DNA of 64,000 nucleotides from Eunapius fragilis. Lineage: Eukaryota; Porifera; Demospongiae; Spongillida; Spongillidae. The notes under the pieces were generated by a model. The model worked only from the letters and a program-made list of their open reading frames with translations. It was not told where the DNA came from and made no database searches. The number at the start of each line of letters is the position of its first letter. The stretch's first letter is position 1. A program made the translations under genes and the position numbers. Location of the stretch: positions 10,242,230-10,306,229 of the forward strand of contig OY811975.1 in assembly GCA_963681505.1 (NCBI GenBank). Reading direction: 5' to 3'. This document shows positions 52,851 through 64,000 of this stretch, piece after piece.

Positions 52851-53522
52851 TGTTGTGTGTGCATGTGTTTAGGGTGCAGCACAGGGGTAGGGTGGAGTCC
52901 ACTCAATAGCTAACTTAAAAGAGGGCCTGCTCCATGGCTGACACTGTTCATGTAGCTGTAGGGTGGGTGGAGTCCACTCAAAAGAGAGTCCACTCCATCG
53001 CTAACACTGTTCACTGTAAGGAATGGGTGTAGGGTGCAGTGCGGGAGGTAGGGTGGAGGGGTCATAGCTGTACATGTGCATGTATCTGGCATAGGGGTCA
53101 CATTATGGCTTTTTGCAGTAGTGTCACTCCACAGCTGCTTGCTATAAGTTAGACACATGTCTGTCTGCTTCACATATGTCATTGCTGTGTGGTTCTGCCA
53201 TATGGGCCACTCCACAGCTGTTTGCCTGCCGTATGCTGGTCCACTCATTATCGTCGATGTCTGTCCACTGGGTCTGCAGTATAGGGTCCACTTCATACAG
53301 TAGATGTCCATTTACAGTAGATGTCTGCCACAGGGTCCACTCAGTAGGGTTCACTCGATACAGTATTCAGGTAGATATCTGCAGTAGAGTCTATTCCATA
53401 TGGTGCAGTGTTGATGTCCACTACCTACATGTATTGTCTACTATTTGGTCTACTCCACACTCGTTTGTAGTTGTTCCACTGTCTTCTGGACACACCTATC
53501 TGCCTGCCATCTCTACAGCTGT

Positions 53523-53984
53523 TTACTGCTGGAGTCCATTCCACAGCTCTGCCTGGTTTTGTTTCACAGTTATACTTATACTCTGTCGTATTTTCTGCCA
53601 TAGGGTCCATTGCATAGCTGCCTGCCTTAGGGTTACTCCATGCCGTCTGCTGCGGTGCTCATTCCACTGCTGTCTGCCGTAGGATAGTAGCTGCGTACTG
53701 CATGTAGTTACTCCACTGTCTGCCATACTCCACAGCTGTCCACTATGGGAACTCGTCTGCGGTGCTCCACAGCTAGCTACCGCTACCGCTCTCAAACTTC
53801 TTTGATCTTCGTCTTCGAAATCACAGGCGAAAAGCAAATTATTCAGGTCCCCAGACAACTTACATTGCGTCACAGTGATGGTGGGTGGATGTAGTTGAAT
53901 ATTCATGTATACATCGGTGAATGGAATCGGTTCGCGCAGATACAACGGCGCGATTCGAGCGGGAAACTTGTACTTACTTTGCAC
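53523..53984 (-). CDS. Open frame in the palindrome arm, doubtful
   Basis: 153 codons: a non-repetitive N-terminus (MQSKYKFPARIAPLYLREP, QCKLSGDLNNLLFACDFEDED) followed by a low-complexity part from GTGGA/GCAGAC-rich DNA. The same frame in the left arm (49361 onward) stops at codon 61 by a TAA. No signal, domain or splice context is recognised. If translated, only the first 60 residues look protein-like. Confidence 0.2.
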   Translation of the reverse strand: MQSKYKFPARIAPLYLREPIPFTDVYMNIQLHPPTITVTQCKLSGDLNNLLFACDFEDEDQRSLRAVAVASCGAPQTSSHSGQLWSMADSGVTTCSTQLLSYGRQQWNEHRSRRHGVTLRQAAMQWTLWQKIRQSISITVKQNQAELWNGLQQ

Positions 53985-54651
53985 AGCTGTATCTCCGCAA
54001 CGGATAACATAATAATTAACGAACAGAACAAATCAATAGCTGCAGGACCTCTCTACCGACAAACCGAATTTGGAGCGATTTGATTACTCCTGCCGAAAGT
54101 TATGGCGGGTTTGAACCCCTTGGGGTATCGGACATCGCGATACTGGCATGGAGCATGTTCAAGATCCCAAAATGTATTTTACAATAGAGAAATGGTATAG
54201 TATGAAGTGCTGAAAATAGGAAGATGATAGCGTTAACCGTTCGGAAGTTATAGCATTTCAAACGTAATGCATTTTTATTATGCTTTATTATAATACACGC
54301 TAGGTCCCTTTTCTCGGAAACTTTCCCATATATATATGTATATATGGGACAGTGTCCAGCTAAATCACCCTTATGGTACTTTTTCAAAATTTCCAGAACA
54401 AGCAAAAGAAAAGTAACGCTCGCATTGAAATGTATGGCTAATTATAAATTCAGCGCCTAATAACTTTGTGATGGTTAGTCCGATTTAGGATGCGTAAGAA
54501 CCATTTGACAGAAGCTCATGGGTGTTCAAGGAAAATAAAAAATTTGAAAACTTGAAAAACTAGCCAGAAGGGTGATTCTGCTGGGCACTGTTTTCCCAGA
54601 AGATACTCCAAGCTAGGATTTAGCTGGGAATTTAGTGTTGCCATGTGCACT

Positions 54652-54675
54652 TATACACACATGCACACACACACA

Positions 54676-54740
<65 letters not shown>
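54652..54740 (+). repeat. (CA)n microsatellite
   Basis: About 80 bp of ACAC with CCC and GCAT interruptions. Confidence 0.95.
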
Positions 54741-54741
<1 letters not shown>

Positions 54742-54866
54742 CATACATGTGCACACACACACACCATGAGCAATAAAAAAATGGCTTCCAATTCCCACAA
54801 CCTTGGAAACCAATGATGTTATGAGAGGGGGGGTGGGGGGGTTATAGTGAAACGTCACAATGAAGT

Positions 54867-55008
54867 TACCTTTTCCATAATAGTTTGGATGCGCCCCCTT
54901 AAATGCTCGTACGCTATTTTCGTGCTCATCACAATCCATTAGCTTTAGTACCTGACAATTGTGGACTTGCGATGATGCATAGTTGCTGGTGCCTTCTGAA
55001 TCATTCAT
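54867..55008 (-). CDS. Possible first exon of an unknown gene
   Basis: The minus-strand ATG at 55008 begins MNDSEGTSNYASSQVHN and runs 46 codons to GKG, where GAAAAG/GTAACTT could be a donor (about 54868). The composition is protein-like (LKLMDCDEHENSVRAF), but I recognise no family and found no downstream exon. The rest of 54340-55787 holds no gene that I can see. Confidence 0.25.
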
Positions 55009-56031
55009 TGTATCGAGCTCTGATGCCGGTTCAGCAGCAGAACGTGATGTACATGTAGCGCTCGGGATTTAACCGATGTGGTGTTTCCTGCACTGTGCTA
55101 GCCTTCTTCGGGCGACGGGCCACGCGTACGGGGTTGGCATGTAAAACACTTTGTGCAACTAGTCGATCAACTGAAATGACGTATCCCTTCTATATTTGTC
55201 ATGGTCTGGGAAGCTTGTATTTGGATATTGTATACATTATATGCGAACAATGTTTAACCTGAACATGAAATTACTGTACCATCTATATGAGTTCGATAGT
55301 AATGAAATGGCGCGCCCAGTATGATATAACGCAGCACTTAAAAAAAGCCGTTGTATATTTTTATTCGCGATCGACTACCGAGATATCAGAGTTGCAAACG
55401 GCGTCGTATCAAACAAATGCAGGTTAGTGTGTATACTAGATGCTGGTTTAAAATAGCACTAGAACACTCAGTGAGAGTTTCATGGGCTATCGGAATATGT
55501 ATACCAAAATGCTTATATGTTTCCGACTAATATTCCAAAAAAGCTTTCTAAAAAAAAAGAATGATTAGTTCTCGTGGATCCGATGTTAAAATATTTTTAA
55601 CTTGTTGTTGAAGACGCCCTGGGAGGTCCCACCCCTCCAAATATTCTTGATCCATGCATGTGTCATATGCTATTGTTATGTCTCAAAAGAATTATGCATT
55701 TTCTGGGAGGGGACATCTGCAAGTCCTCAATGAATAATCAGTATATATCATATCTCCTCCATAGAACTGAAGTATGATCCTGAATTCATGGCGTTGATGA
55801 TAATCGAGCTGTTTATTGCCTTATCCCTTCTCGGGAGCTATGTGGTCGTTAGGTCCGATCAGGTCAATACCTAGTCGGGCGGGCCCTACCACCGCGTTTG
55901 GTCGGGTGGTAGGGCGTCACGCCTATACCAAGATTTGTGCAGGACAGTTATGTAATATATGTTGTGAATATCATTATATTATATATAAACATTTACGTGA
56001 TAACTACATGGTTTACCACCACCGTACCCAA

Positions 56032-56316
56032 ATGGCAGGAGCGGCCACAAGCCATACATGTAGGGCTACGTATTGCTTTGGCTGCGGTAATGAGGTTAAA
56101 CCAGACAACCGGCGAAAGCTCGACAATGAAGAAGCCAAAAACGTTGTTCTAGTGTGGAAAGCGTTTCTAGAAGATGAGGGCCACCTGATCGGTGAGGATG
56201 TTAGCTTAGATGCCATCTTGAACGGTGAAGACAGTCATCGACCACCAAAGATGTGCAGAAAATGTTTTAATTTCATTATTGCCAGAAGGGGAGTCACCAC
56301 TACAACTATAGAATAG
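56032..56316 (+). CDS. Cys-rich ZAD-like ORF inside the TIR element
   Basis: 94 residues from the ATG at 56032 (MAGAATSHTC) to TAG. C-x2-C at residues about 20-23 (CFGCGNEV) and again about 75-78 (MCRKCFNF), separated by a charged helical stretch with NVVLVWKAFL. Two C-x2-C pairs about 50 residues apart recall ZAD-type or similar N-terminal zinc-binding domains of transcription factors and transposases. It could be the remaining N-terminal exon of the parent transposase or a captured host exon. The frame is open and extends upstream without ATG into the TIR. The function is not known. Confidence 0.4.
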   Translation: MAGAATSHTCRATYCFGCGNEVKPDNRRKLDNEEAKNVVLVWKAFLEDEGHLIGEDVSLDAILNGEDSHRPPKMCRKCFNFIIARRGVTTTTIE

Positions 56317-56538
56317 CCCTGATCTTGCTCTAACATCTAGCTGTCGAATGACGCTGGTAAGCAAGCATAGCACAAACACTTCCCGAATCCAGTAGGCACT
56401 GGGCAGAATGGCAAAAACATCACTTCCTTCAACAAACGCCATTGCTACAGCTAGCTGTTCCATCTTCATAGTTGGGTAGCCCAACTCTTCAGCTGCCTTG
56501 GTAACACAACCGCAAATAAAACGACTTTGCTCCATCAA
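56317..56538 (-). pseudogene. RecQ/DEAD-like helicase N-terminal fragment
   Basis: The minus strand reads ELGYPTMKMEQLAVAMAFVE, GSDVFAILPSAYW, EVFVLCLL. This matches the entry of RecQ-like helicases (..L...Q..Ai..f..G.DvF..LPTGyGKSlcf..LP), but the Walker A GKS is replaced by AYWIRE, so it cannot bind ATP in the usual way. The fragment ends about 10 residues later. It lies tail to tail with the Cys-rich ORF inside the same TIR element. This is a weak, pattern-based identification. Confidence 0.4.
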
Positions 56539-57284
56539 ACCGCTTACGCTATATCTCTAGGAAACCCATGATTATCTCACATCAACCGCTAATTGAGTGA
56601 TAATGAACCCACTTGAACACTGCAATTCGATTGGAGCTGCAATGCCCATTGCAGCAGCACAAATCTTGGTATAGGCTTGACGCCCTACCACCCGACCAGA
56701 CGCGGTGGTAGGGCCCGCCCGATTAGTCAATACCACCGTTACCATTCCACCAGGCTCTGCTCTGCAGGACTACCTATGCAGCGGACCACTCCAGTCTAAT
56801 ATGACTGTTGTGTTGGAAGATGGCGAACATCGCATACCGTCGTGCAATATCGTCAATAAAGGTAGTGCGTTGCTAATCAAAAACGAGAGCCGTATTTGCA
56901 TTCGTTTCAGTTCATATGATGGCCATGGACCGGAGCGAATCACGTTCATTAACTGTGGTATACAACTTGTATCAATCGAAAATTCTTTTATCGTGAACGG
57001 CACATTTCGGGACAGTACAAGTGGTGCAGTGATGTTTGAGGGATCAACGCCGCGCAGGGTCGTCGCCACCATAATAGAAGTGGTCCGGTTATCCTGAATT
57101 GAAACTAAATGACGTAACGCGGAAGTTATATAGCAACAACTGCGCGCTCCTGCAAGCCCATCCATTGGGGTCTGGGGCAGAGCCCCTACCCCTGAGGCAT
57201 TTCGGATGGTTAGAAGGCCAATCAGTAGATGCAAAACGTGATATAAAATCAGAATGGCTGGCTACATGTAGGTATCGAATTAGT

Positions 57285-57350
57285 CTCGTACCCATGCAGA
57301 CGCTGCGGATGGATTACATCACCGCTACGCGAGTAATGGGTCTGGTGTCC
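57285..57350. mobile_element. CTCGTACCC-family MITE copy
   Basis: CTCGTACCC followed by GCTGCGGATGGATTACATCA, CCGCTACGCGAGTAATGGGT. The inverse copy at 59672-59738 shares the same sequence plus the neighbouring CAGGACACCAGACCCA / CTGGACAGA. The pair brackets the LINE at 58203-59577. Confidence 0.6.
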
Positions 57351-58132
57351 TGTACTAATTTCTGTCCAGCGATTACATAATACTTACATTCCAACGTCGA
57401 GAGAACTGCAGTTACATGATGTATGAATAACATTATCTTTAGCAAGAATGCAATTAGTGTGTTAATGCTATAATTAGAAACGCGTGTCATGGGTATGTGT
57501 GGTGCAAGTACATTTTTGGAGAAATAATACCGCTCCCTTCTCGTGCTGTGTCTTCCCCTATTAAGGAAGCGATTATCAGTGCGCTTAGCAACGAATGTGA
57601 CTTGGATTATAATGCCGTGCACGTAACTTTGCTTAGGGATACATCTGCATGCAGGGCGTATTGGAGAGGGGGAAATAAGGTGCACAAGTTGAAGATAAAT
57701 CTATCTTCAACCCAGCTACAACTTAGGGAGCTCGCGTCTTCAGTCTTACCTTCTATTCTTTCCTCTCCCTCCTTCCCCCCTCCTCCATTCCTTCCATCCT
57801 CAACCCCTCCCTCTCCTCTCTTTCATCCCATCCTCCCTCCTCCTCCTCTTTCCTCCTCTTTCCTCCTCTTTCCTCCTCTTCTCTCCTCTTCCCTCCTCTT
57901 CCCTCCTCTTCCCTCCTCTTCCCTCCTCTTTCCTCCTCTTCTCTCCGATGCTTTGCTTTGTGTCATTCCTCGATAGCTCGTCAAATACAGACGCAGAATG
58001 CCGTAACAAAGAGACAAAGAGACTTTCCACATCCTGTTGGTAAGCTTACGAACGTGTCCCGACCACGGACCACGTCTATGATGACTCGGAACTGTTCGTT
58101 GGCATACCCCCCCCTCTCAACTGAACAAAATA
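57351..58132. other. Polypyrimidine minisatellite and flank, no firm gene
   Basis: 57725-57945 is a CCTCCTCTT-type polypyrimidine minisatellite. The preceding 57497-57725 is open on the plus strand (EAIISALSNECDLDYNAVHV, GGNKVHKLKINLSS) with protein-like composition, but no family or splice partner is recognised, so it could be an orphan exon. Confidence 0.5.
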
Positions 58133-58202
58133 TTTACCTGTACCGCCATATATGGCGGTACAGGTAAAAGTTTTACGAGTGTTATGCATAACACTCGTAA
58201 AA
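58133..58202. repeat. Two adjacent perfect palindromes
   Basis: 58133-58168: 36 nt, half-site TTTACCTGTACCGCCATA with no loop. 58171-58202: 32 nt, half-site TTTTACGAGTGTTATG with no loop. They are two bases apart and directly adjoin the 3' tail of the LINE. Confidence 0.9.
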
Positions 58203-59577
58203 ATATAATAATAATAATAATAATAATAATTTATTTGGTAAATTTACACCAAAAAGGCAAGTAATGGCATTAGGAAATGCACTTATAAACTGCCTAAACT
58301 ATTTATAAGGGAATAGTTTACAAAAGGGGGTAAGGTCAACATGACTCAGATGAGCTTTAAATGCACAGACGGAGGATGCAGACACCACTGAGTTGGGCAA
58401 AGAGTTCCAAATTGGTATGACACGTTCTGAAAAAAAGTTTAGACGAAAATTATGATGTGGTAATGATCTGGACTTGAGCTTAAAGTGGTTACCTCTGGTA
58501 AAATGAACATGAGAGTTGATAACAAAGAAGTCAGATACATCGACATCAACAAGGTGAAACACTATCTTGTAACACATCACAAGGTCAAAGAATACCCTGC
58601 GATATTCAAGAGATTGAAGATTTAAATTTCTTAGCCGAGTGCCATAATCCATATATGAAAGCTTAGCTCTTCTGCAAACAGCTCTAGTAAAGAAGCGTTG
58701 GACCTTTTCAATGGAATGAATGTCTTGATGAAGCCATGGATTCCACAATTGAGTGTTTGACTCAAGAAGTGGCCTAACATAGGTAGTGAACAGCTTTAAA
58801 AGTATTGAAGCATCATTTGAGTGAAAACCCTTCAAAAGAAGAGCACATCGATGATGTGCTTTAGCAGCAATAGCCGAGCAGTGAATGTAAAACTTTAAAT
58901 CAGATGAAAGAAAGACACCAAGATCACGAATAGAAGATACTTCTTCTAAGACTACGCTTGATAAAGAATACTTGATAGATGGGACTGCTAGATTTCCAAA
59001 TGAGATGACATTACATTTTTGAAAAGCAATGTTTAGCTGCCACTTGGAAGACCAGTTACAAAATTCAGATAGAGAGTTTGAGAACGCAGGATCTTCTGTA
59101 CTGTAACGAGCAGAGTATAGTTTAGTATCATCAGCAAAGATTATCACCTTTACAGGTGGTGTGAGACAGTCAGGTAGGTCATTGATGTATATTAGAAAGA
59201 GTAGAGGACCTAGAACAGAGCCTTGAGGCACACCACTTATGACAGGAAGTAGAGTGGACTGAGATTCATGAATATATACACATTGAAACCGATCAGAGAG
59301 AAAAGAGGATAACCAATCCAATAAATGAGAAGTAAATCCATACAATTTGGCTTTTAAAAGAAGCTTAGAATGAGAAACTGAATCAAAAGCCTTAGCGAAG
59401 TCAATGTATACAGCATCAACTCTCATTTTATTGTCAGCCAGCAAAGTATAATCATTTAAGGTTGTTAATAATTGGGTGCAAGTAGAGCGCTTAGCCAAAA
59501 AGCCATATTGTTCATCAGATAGGAGATGGTTAGCCCTCAGAAAGGCAATCATTGAATCAGATAACTTCGATTATATT
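58203..59577 (-). mobile_element. 5'-truncated LINE (CR1/Jockey-like) with (ATT)n tail
   Basis: On the minus strand the element begins within the RT near 59577, has an open RT frame, and ends in about nine ATT repeats (58203-58233 on the forward map), the 3' simple-sequence tail typical of CR1/L2/RTE-type LINEs. No clear target duplication can be read. 5' truncation with an intact 3' end is the usual result of target-primed reverse transcription. Confidence 0.85.
58299..59552 (-). CDS. Reverse transcriptase C-terminal part of the LINE
   Basis: 417 codons without interruption. RT motifs in order: LLSDEQYGFLAKRSTCTQLL (motif 2), YIDFAKAFDSVSH (motif A), GVPQGSVLGPLLF (motif B), IIFADDTKLY (motif C, catalytic FADD), then WQLNIAFQKCNVISFG and VSSIRDLGVFLSSDL, and a thumb/connection region ending FFSERVIPIWNSLPNSVVSA. 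It copies element RNA into DNA at a nicked target. The upstream endonuclease and the first RT motif are missing, so the first Met here is internal and the protein would not support retrotransposition. The frame being open suggests a young insertion. Confidence 0.88.
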   Translation of the reverse strand: MIAFLRANHLLSDEQYGFLAKRSTCTQLLTTLNDYTLLADNKMRVDAVYIDFAKAFDSVSHSKLLLKAKLYGFTSHLLDWLSSFLSDRFQCVYIHESQSTLLPVISGVPQGSVLGPLLFLIYINDLPDCLTPPVKVIIFADDTKLYSARYSTEDPAFSNSLSEFCNWSSKWQLNIAFQKCNVISFGNLAVPSIKYSLSSVVLEEVSSIRDLGVFLSSDLKFYIHCSAIAAKAHHRCALLLKGFHSNDASILLKLFTTYVRPLLESNTQLWNPWLHQDIHSIEKVQRFFTRAVCRRAKLSYMDYGTRLRNLNLQSLEYRRVFFDLVMCYKIVFHLVDVDVSDFFVINSHVHFTRGNHFKLKSRSLPHHNFRLNFFSERVIPIWNSLPNSVVSASSVCAFKAHLSHVDLTPFCKLFPYK

Positions 59578-60379
59578 TAATAACTCGAGTATGCAATTAG
59601 TGCATGCCTCACATCTGATTGTTCGCCCCAACATTCCGGGGGAGCTGGACAGATATTTGTACAGGAGGACACCAGACCCACTACTCGCGTAGCGGTGATG
59701 TAATCCATCCTCAGCGGCGATGTGGGTCTGGGTACGAGAATAGTATCGAATCGTATCTTTATGGGCACAATGATGTAATGATATAGGTCTGGGGTCGAGA
59801 GACAAGCGAAAAGTGGACAACAGGACAGGCGGCGACGACCCTGCAGTTACGGGCGACGATAATATCACAGGCAGCACATTTCAGAGCAAAATATTTTGTT
59901 GCCACAATAATGTATTTTACACCTCTAGATCTATTCCCCACTGGACAACATTATTTAGATTGTTCAGAAGCCAAGTATTCATTTACTAGTAGCCGTATGC
60001 CATATATTCTTTATAAGTCACATTGTGTAATGATGATATTAAACATTCATGTAGGACTAAATTTATTATAGTTTTCACAATGGTATTTGCAAATAATGAC
60101 CTGTTGGTTAAATGGCTTTAATTTTGCAATAGCTGAATAACTACACAGAATCAGCTCATCTACTGTAGCAGTCAAAAGAAAGCAATGCTATATGTATAGT
60201 TCATCTACAGCCAAAAGTCTGCTATAACTACGAAACTCTCTGGCACGGTAGCAGTTTTACCTTAATGGGGGAAAGAAGAGAATGTAAATAGAACTACAAA
60301 AATGCAACCAATCTTATGCATGTGGATTTGCTGGGCATACAGTAACTGGTTGGCATGCAAAGCACTAATTCATACTTGG
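59578..60379. other. SRCR 3' flank with MITE, no gene
   Basis: Contains the CTCGTACCC-family MITE (59672-59738). From about 59890 it carries the downstream flank shared with 22.4-23.1 and 44.3-44.87 kb. Confidence 0.6.
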
Positions 60380-63990
<3,611 letters not shown>

Positions 63991-64000
63991 TGCCTAAGTT

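Larger units (their letters stand above)
49006..54338. mobile_element. 5.3-kb giant palindrome (foldback element)
   Basis: The left arm (49006 to about 51058) and right arm (about 51059 to 54338) are inverted copies that look almost identical. An example is CATATATATATGGGAAAGTT at the left end against the complement of the right end, and the 60-codon stretch starting MQSKYKFPARIAP occurs in both arms. The arms differ mainly in the number of 317-bp units at the centre and in single bases (a TAA at 49541-49543 where the right arm has CAA). Ends share the GGGAAAG...AAAGGGACCTAGCG motif with a smaller palindromic element at 62500-62752. No transposase is seen. It is either a foldback-type transposon or a recent inverted duplication, and an assembly artefact must be excluded. 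Confidence 0.75.
55872..56725. mobile_element. 854-bp gene-carrying TIR element with a 9-bp target duplication
   Basis: The 69-bp terminal inverted repeats (55872-55940 and 56657-56725) differ at only about three positions and begin TAGTCGGGC / TAATCGGGC. The exact 9-mer GTCAATACC flanks both sides (55863-55871 and 56726-56734). Nine bases fit MULE or Merlin superfamilies. Instead of a transposase it carries a Cys-rich plus-strand ORF and a helicase-like minus-strand fragment, so it resembles a Pack-type, gene-capturing, non-autonomous element. A 77-bp relative is at 13921-13997. Confidence 0.88.
55788..57096 (+). pseudogene. Secreted beta-helix-type protein gene, split by a transposon
   Basis: The ATG at 55788 encodes a signal peptide (MIIELFIALSLLGSYVVVRS) and SDQVNT. 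The reading frame resumes exactly after the inserted element at 56735 with TVTIPPGSALQDYLCSG, PLQSNMTVVLEDGEHRI, FINCGIQLVSIENSFIVNG and DSTSGAVMFEG, ending in TGA at 57094-57096. GPLQ.N.TV.L.dGeHri and NC.I.lvsi.n..i.n.tF are features of the large right-handed beta-helix surface proteins abundant in sponge genomes, an assignment from memory. Removing the element and one 9-bp duplication would leave the frame open across the junction. The C-terminal part is far shorter than such proteins usually are, so the gene may also be truncated. Confidence 0.65.

Noticed and set aside
57725..58032. Glu/Arg/Lys/Gly-rich minus-strand frames
   Set aside because: They translate the CCTCCTCTT polypyrimidine minisatellite and show no independent coding signal.

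Overview
The window looks like repeat-rich nuclear DNA of a marine invertebrate, most likely a demosponge. This is an inference from multi-exon genes with very short introns (46-63 bp where both splice sites can be read), secreted SRCR proteins, a Kelch-plus-death-domain gene, a beta-helix-type secreted protein, and a dense mix of DIRS/Ngaro, CACTA, LINE and foldback elements. Nothing points to a bacterium, plasmid or virus.

Layout. 1-1.36 kb: a degenerate DIRS/Ngaro-type retrotransposon on the minus strand, cut by the window edge. 2.40-10.94 kb: a complete CACTA (EnSpm) DNA transposon with 24-bp terminal inverted repeats and an ATG target duplication. It carries a broken Tnp2-type transposase, a divergent second gene, and a roughly 20-copy 163-bp satellite. 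11.4-14 kb: a chromodomain relic, a charged-repeat relic and a 77-bp MITE. 15.98-22.38 kb: an SRCR gene on the plus strand (18.84-22.38 kb), with a head-to-head broken copy of its 5' end on the minus strand (16.48-15.98 kb).

21.4-30.0 kb and 38.0-47.9 kb are the two arms of a large, old inverted duplication. Each arm holds, in mirrored order, SRCR 3' exons, a death-domain remnant, a restriction-like-endonuclease LINE remnant, a Kelch-death gene and a 19-bp minisatellite. The Kelch-death gene is intact in the right arm (39.88-42.35 kb) and dead in the left arm (27.05-25.08 kb). Two further RLE-type retrotransposons have inserted, one per arm (27.9-29.35 kb and 45.25-47.46 kb). Between the arms lie a 1.67-kb foldback element and poorly recognisable DNA with a Ty3/gypsy remnant.

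49.0-54.34 kb is a near-perfect 5.3-kb palindrome containing 317-bp tandem repeats. At 55.79-57.10 kb a secreted beta-helix-type gene is interrupted, just after its signal peptide, by an 854-bp transposon (55872-56725). That transposon has 69-bp inverted repeats and a 9-bp target duplication, and it carries a Cys-rich zinc-finger-like exon and a helicase-like fragment. 58.2-59.58 kb is a 5'-truncated LINE with an open RT frame. 60.38-63.99 kb is a second, apparently intact SRCR gene on the minus strand with three SRCR domains instead of four.

The genes do not form a pathway. The functional content is two secreted SRCR proteins and one Kelch-death adaptor, set among transposons and segmental inverted duplications. 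Exon borders come from reading GT/AG sites and phases by eye and have not been tested against transcripts.
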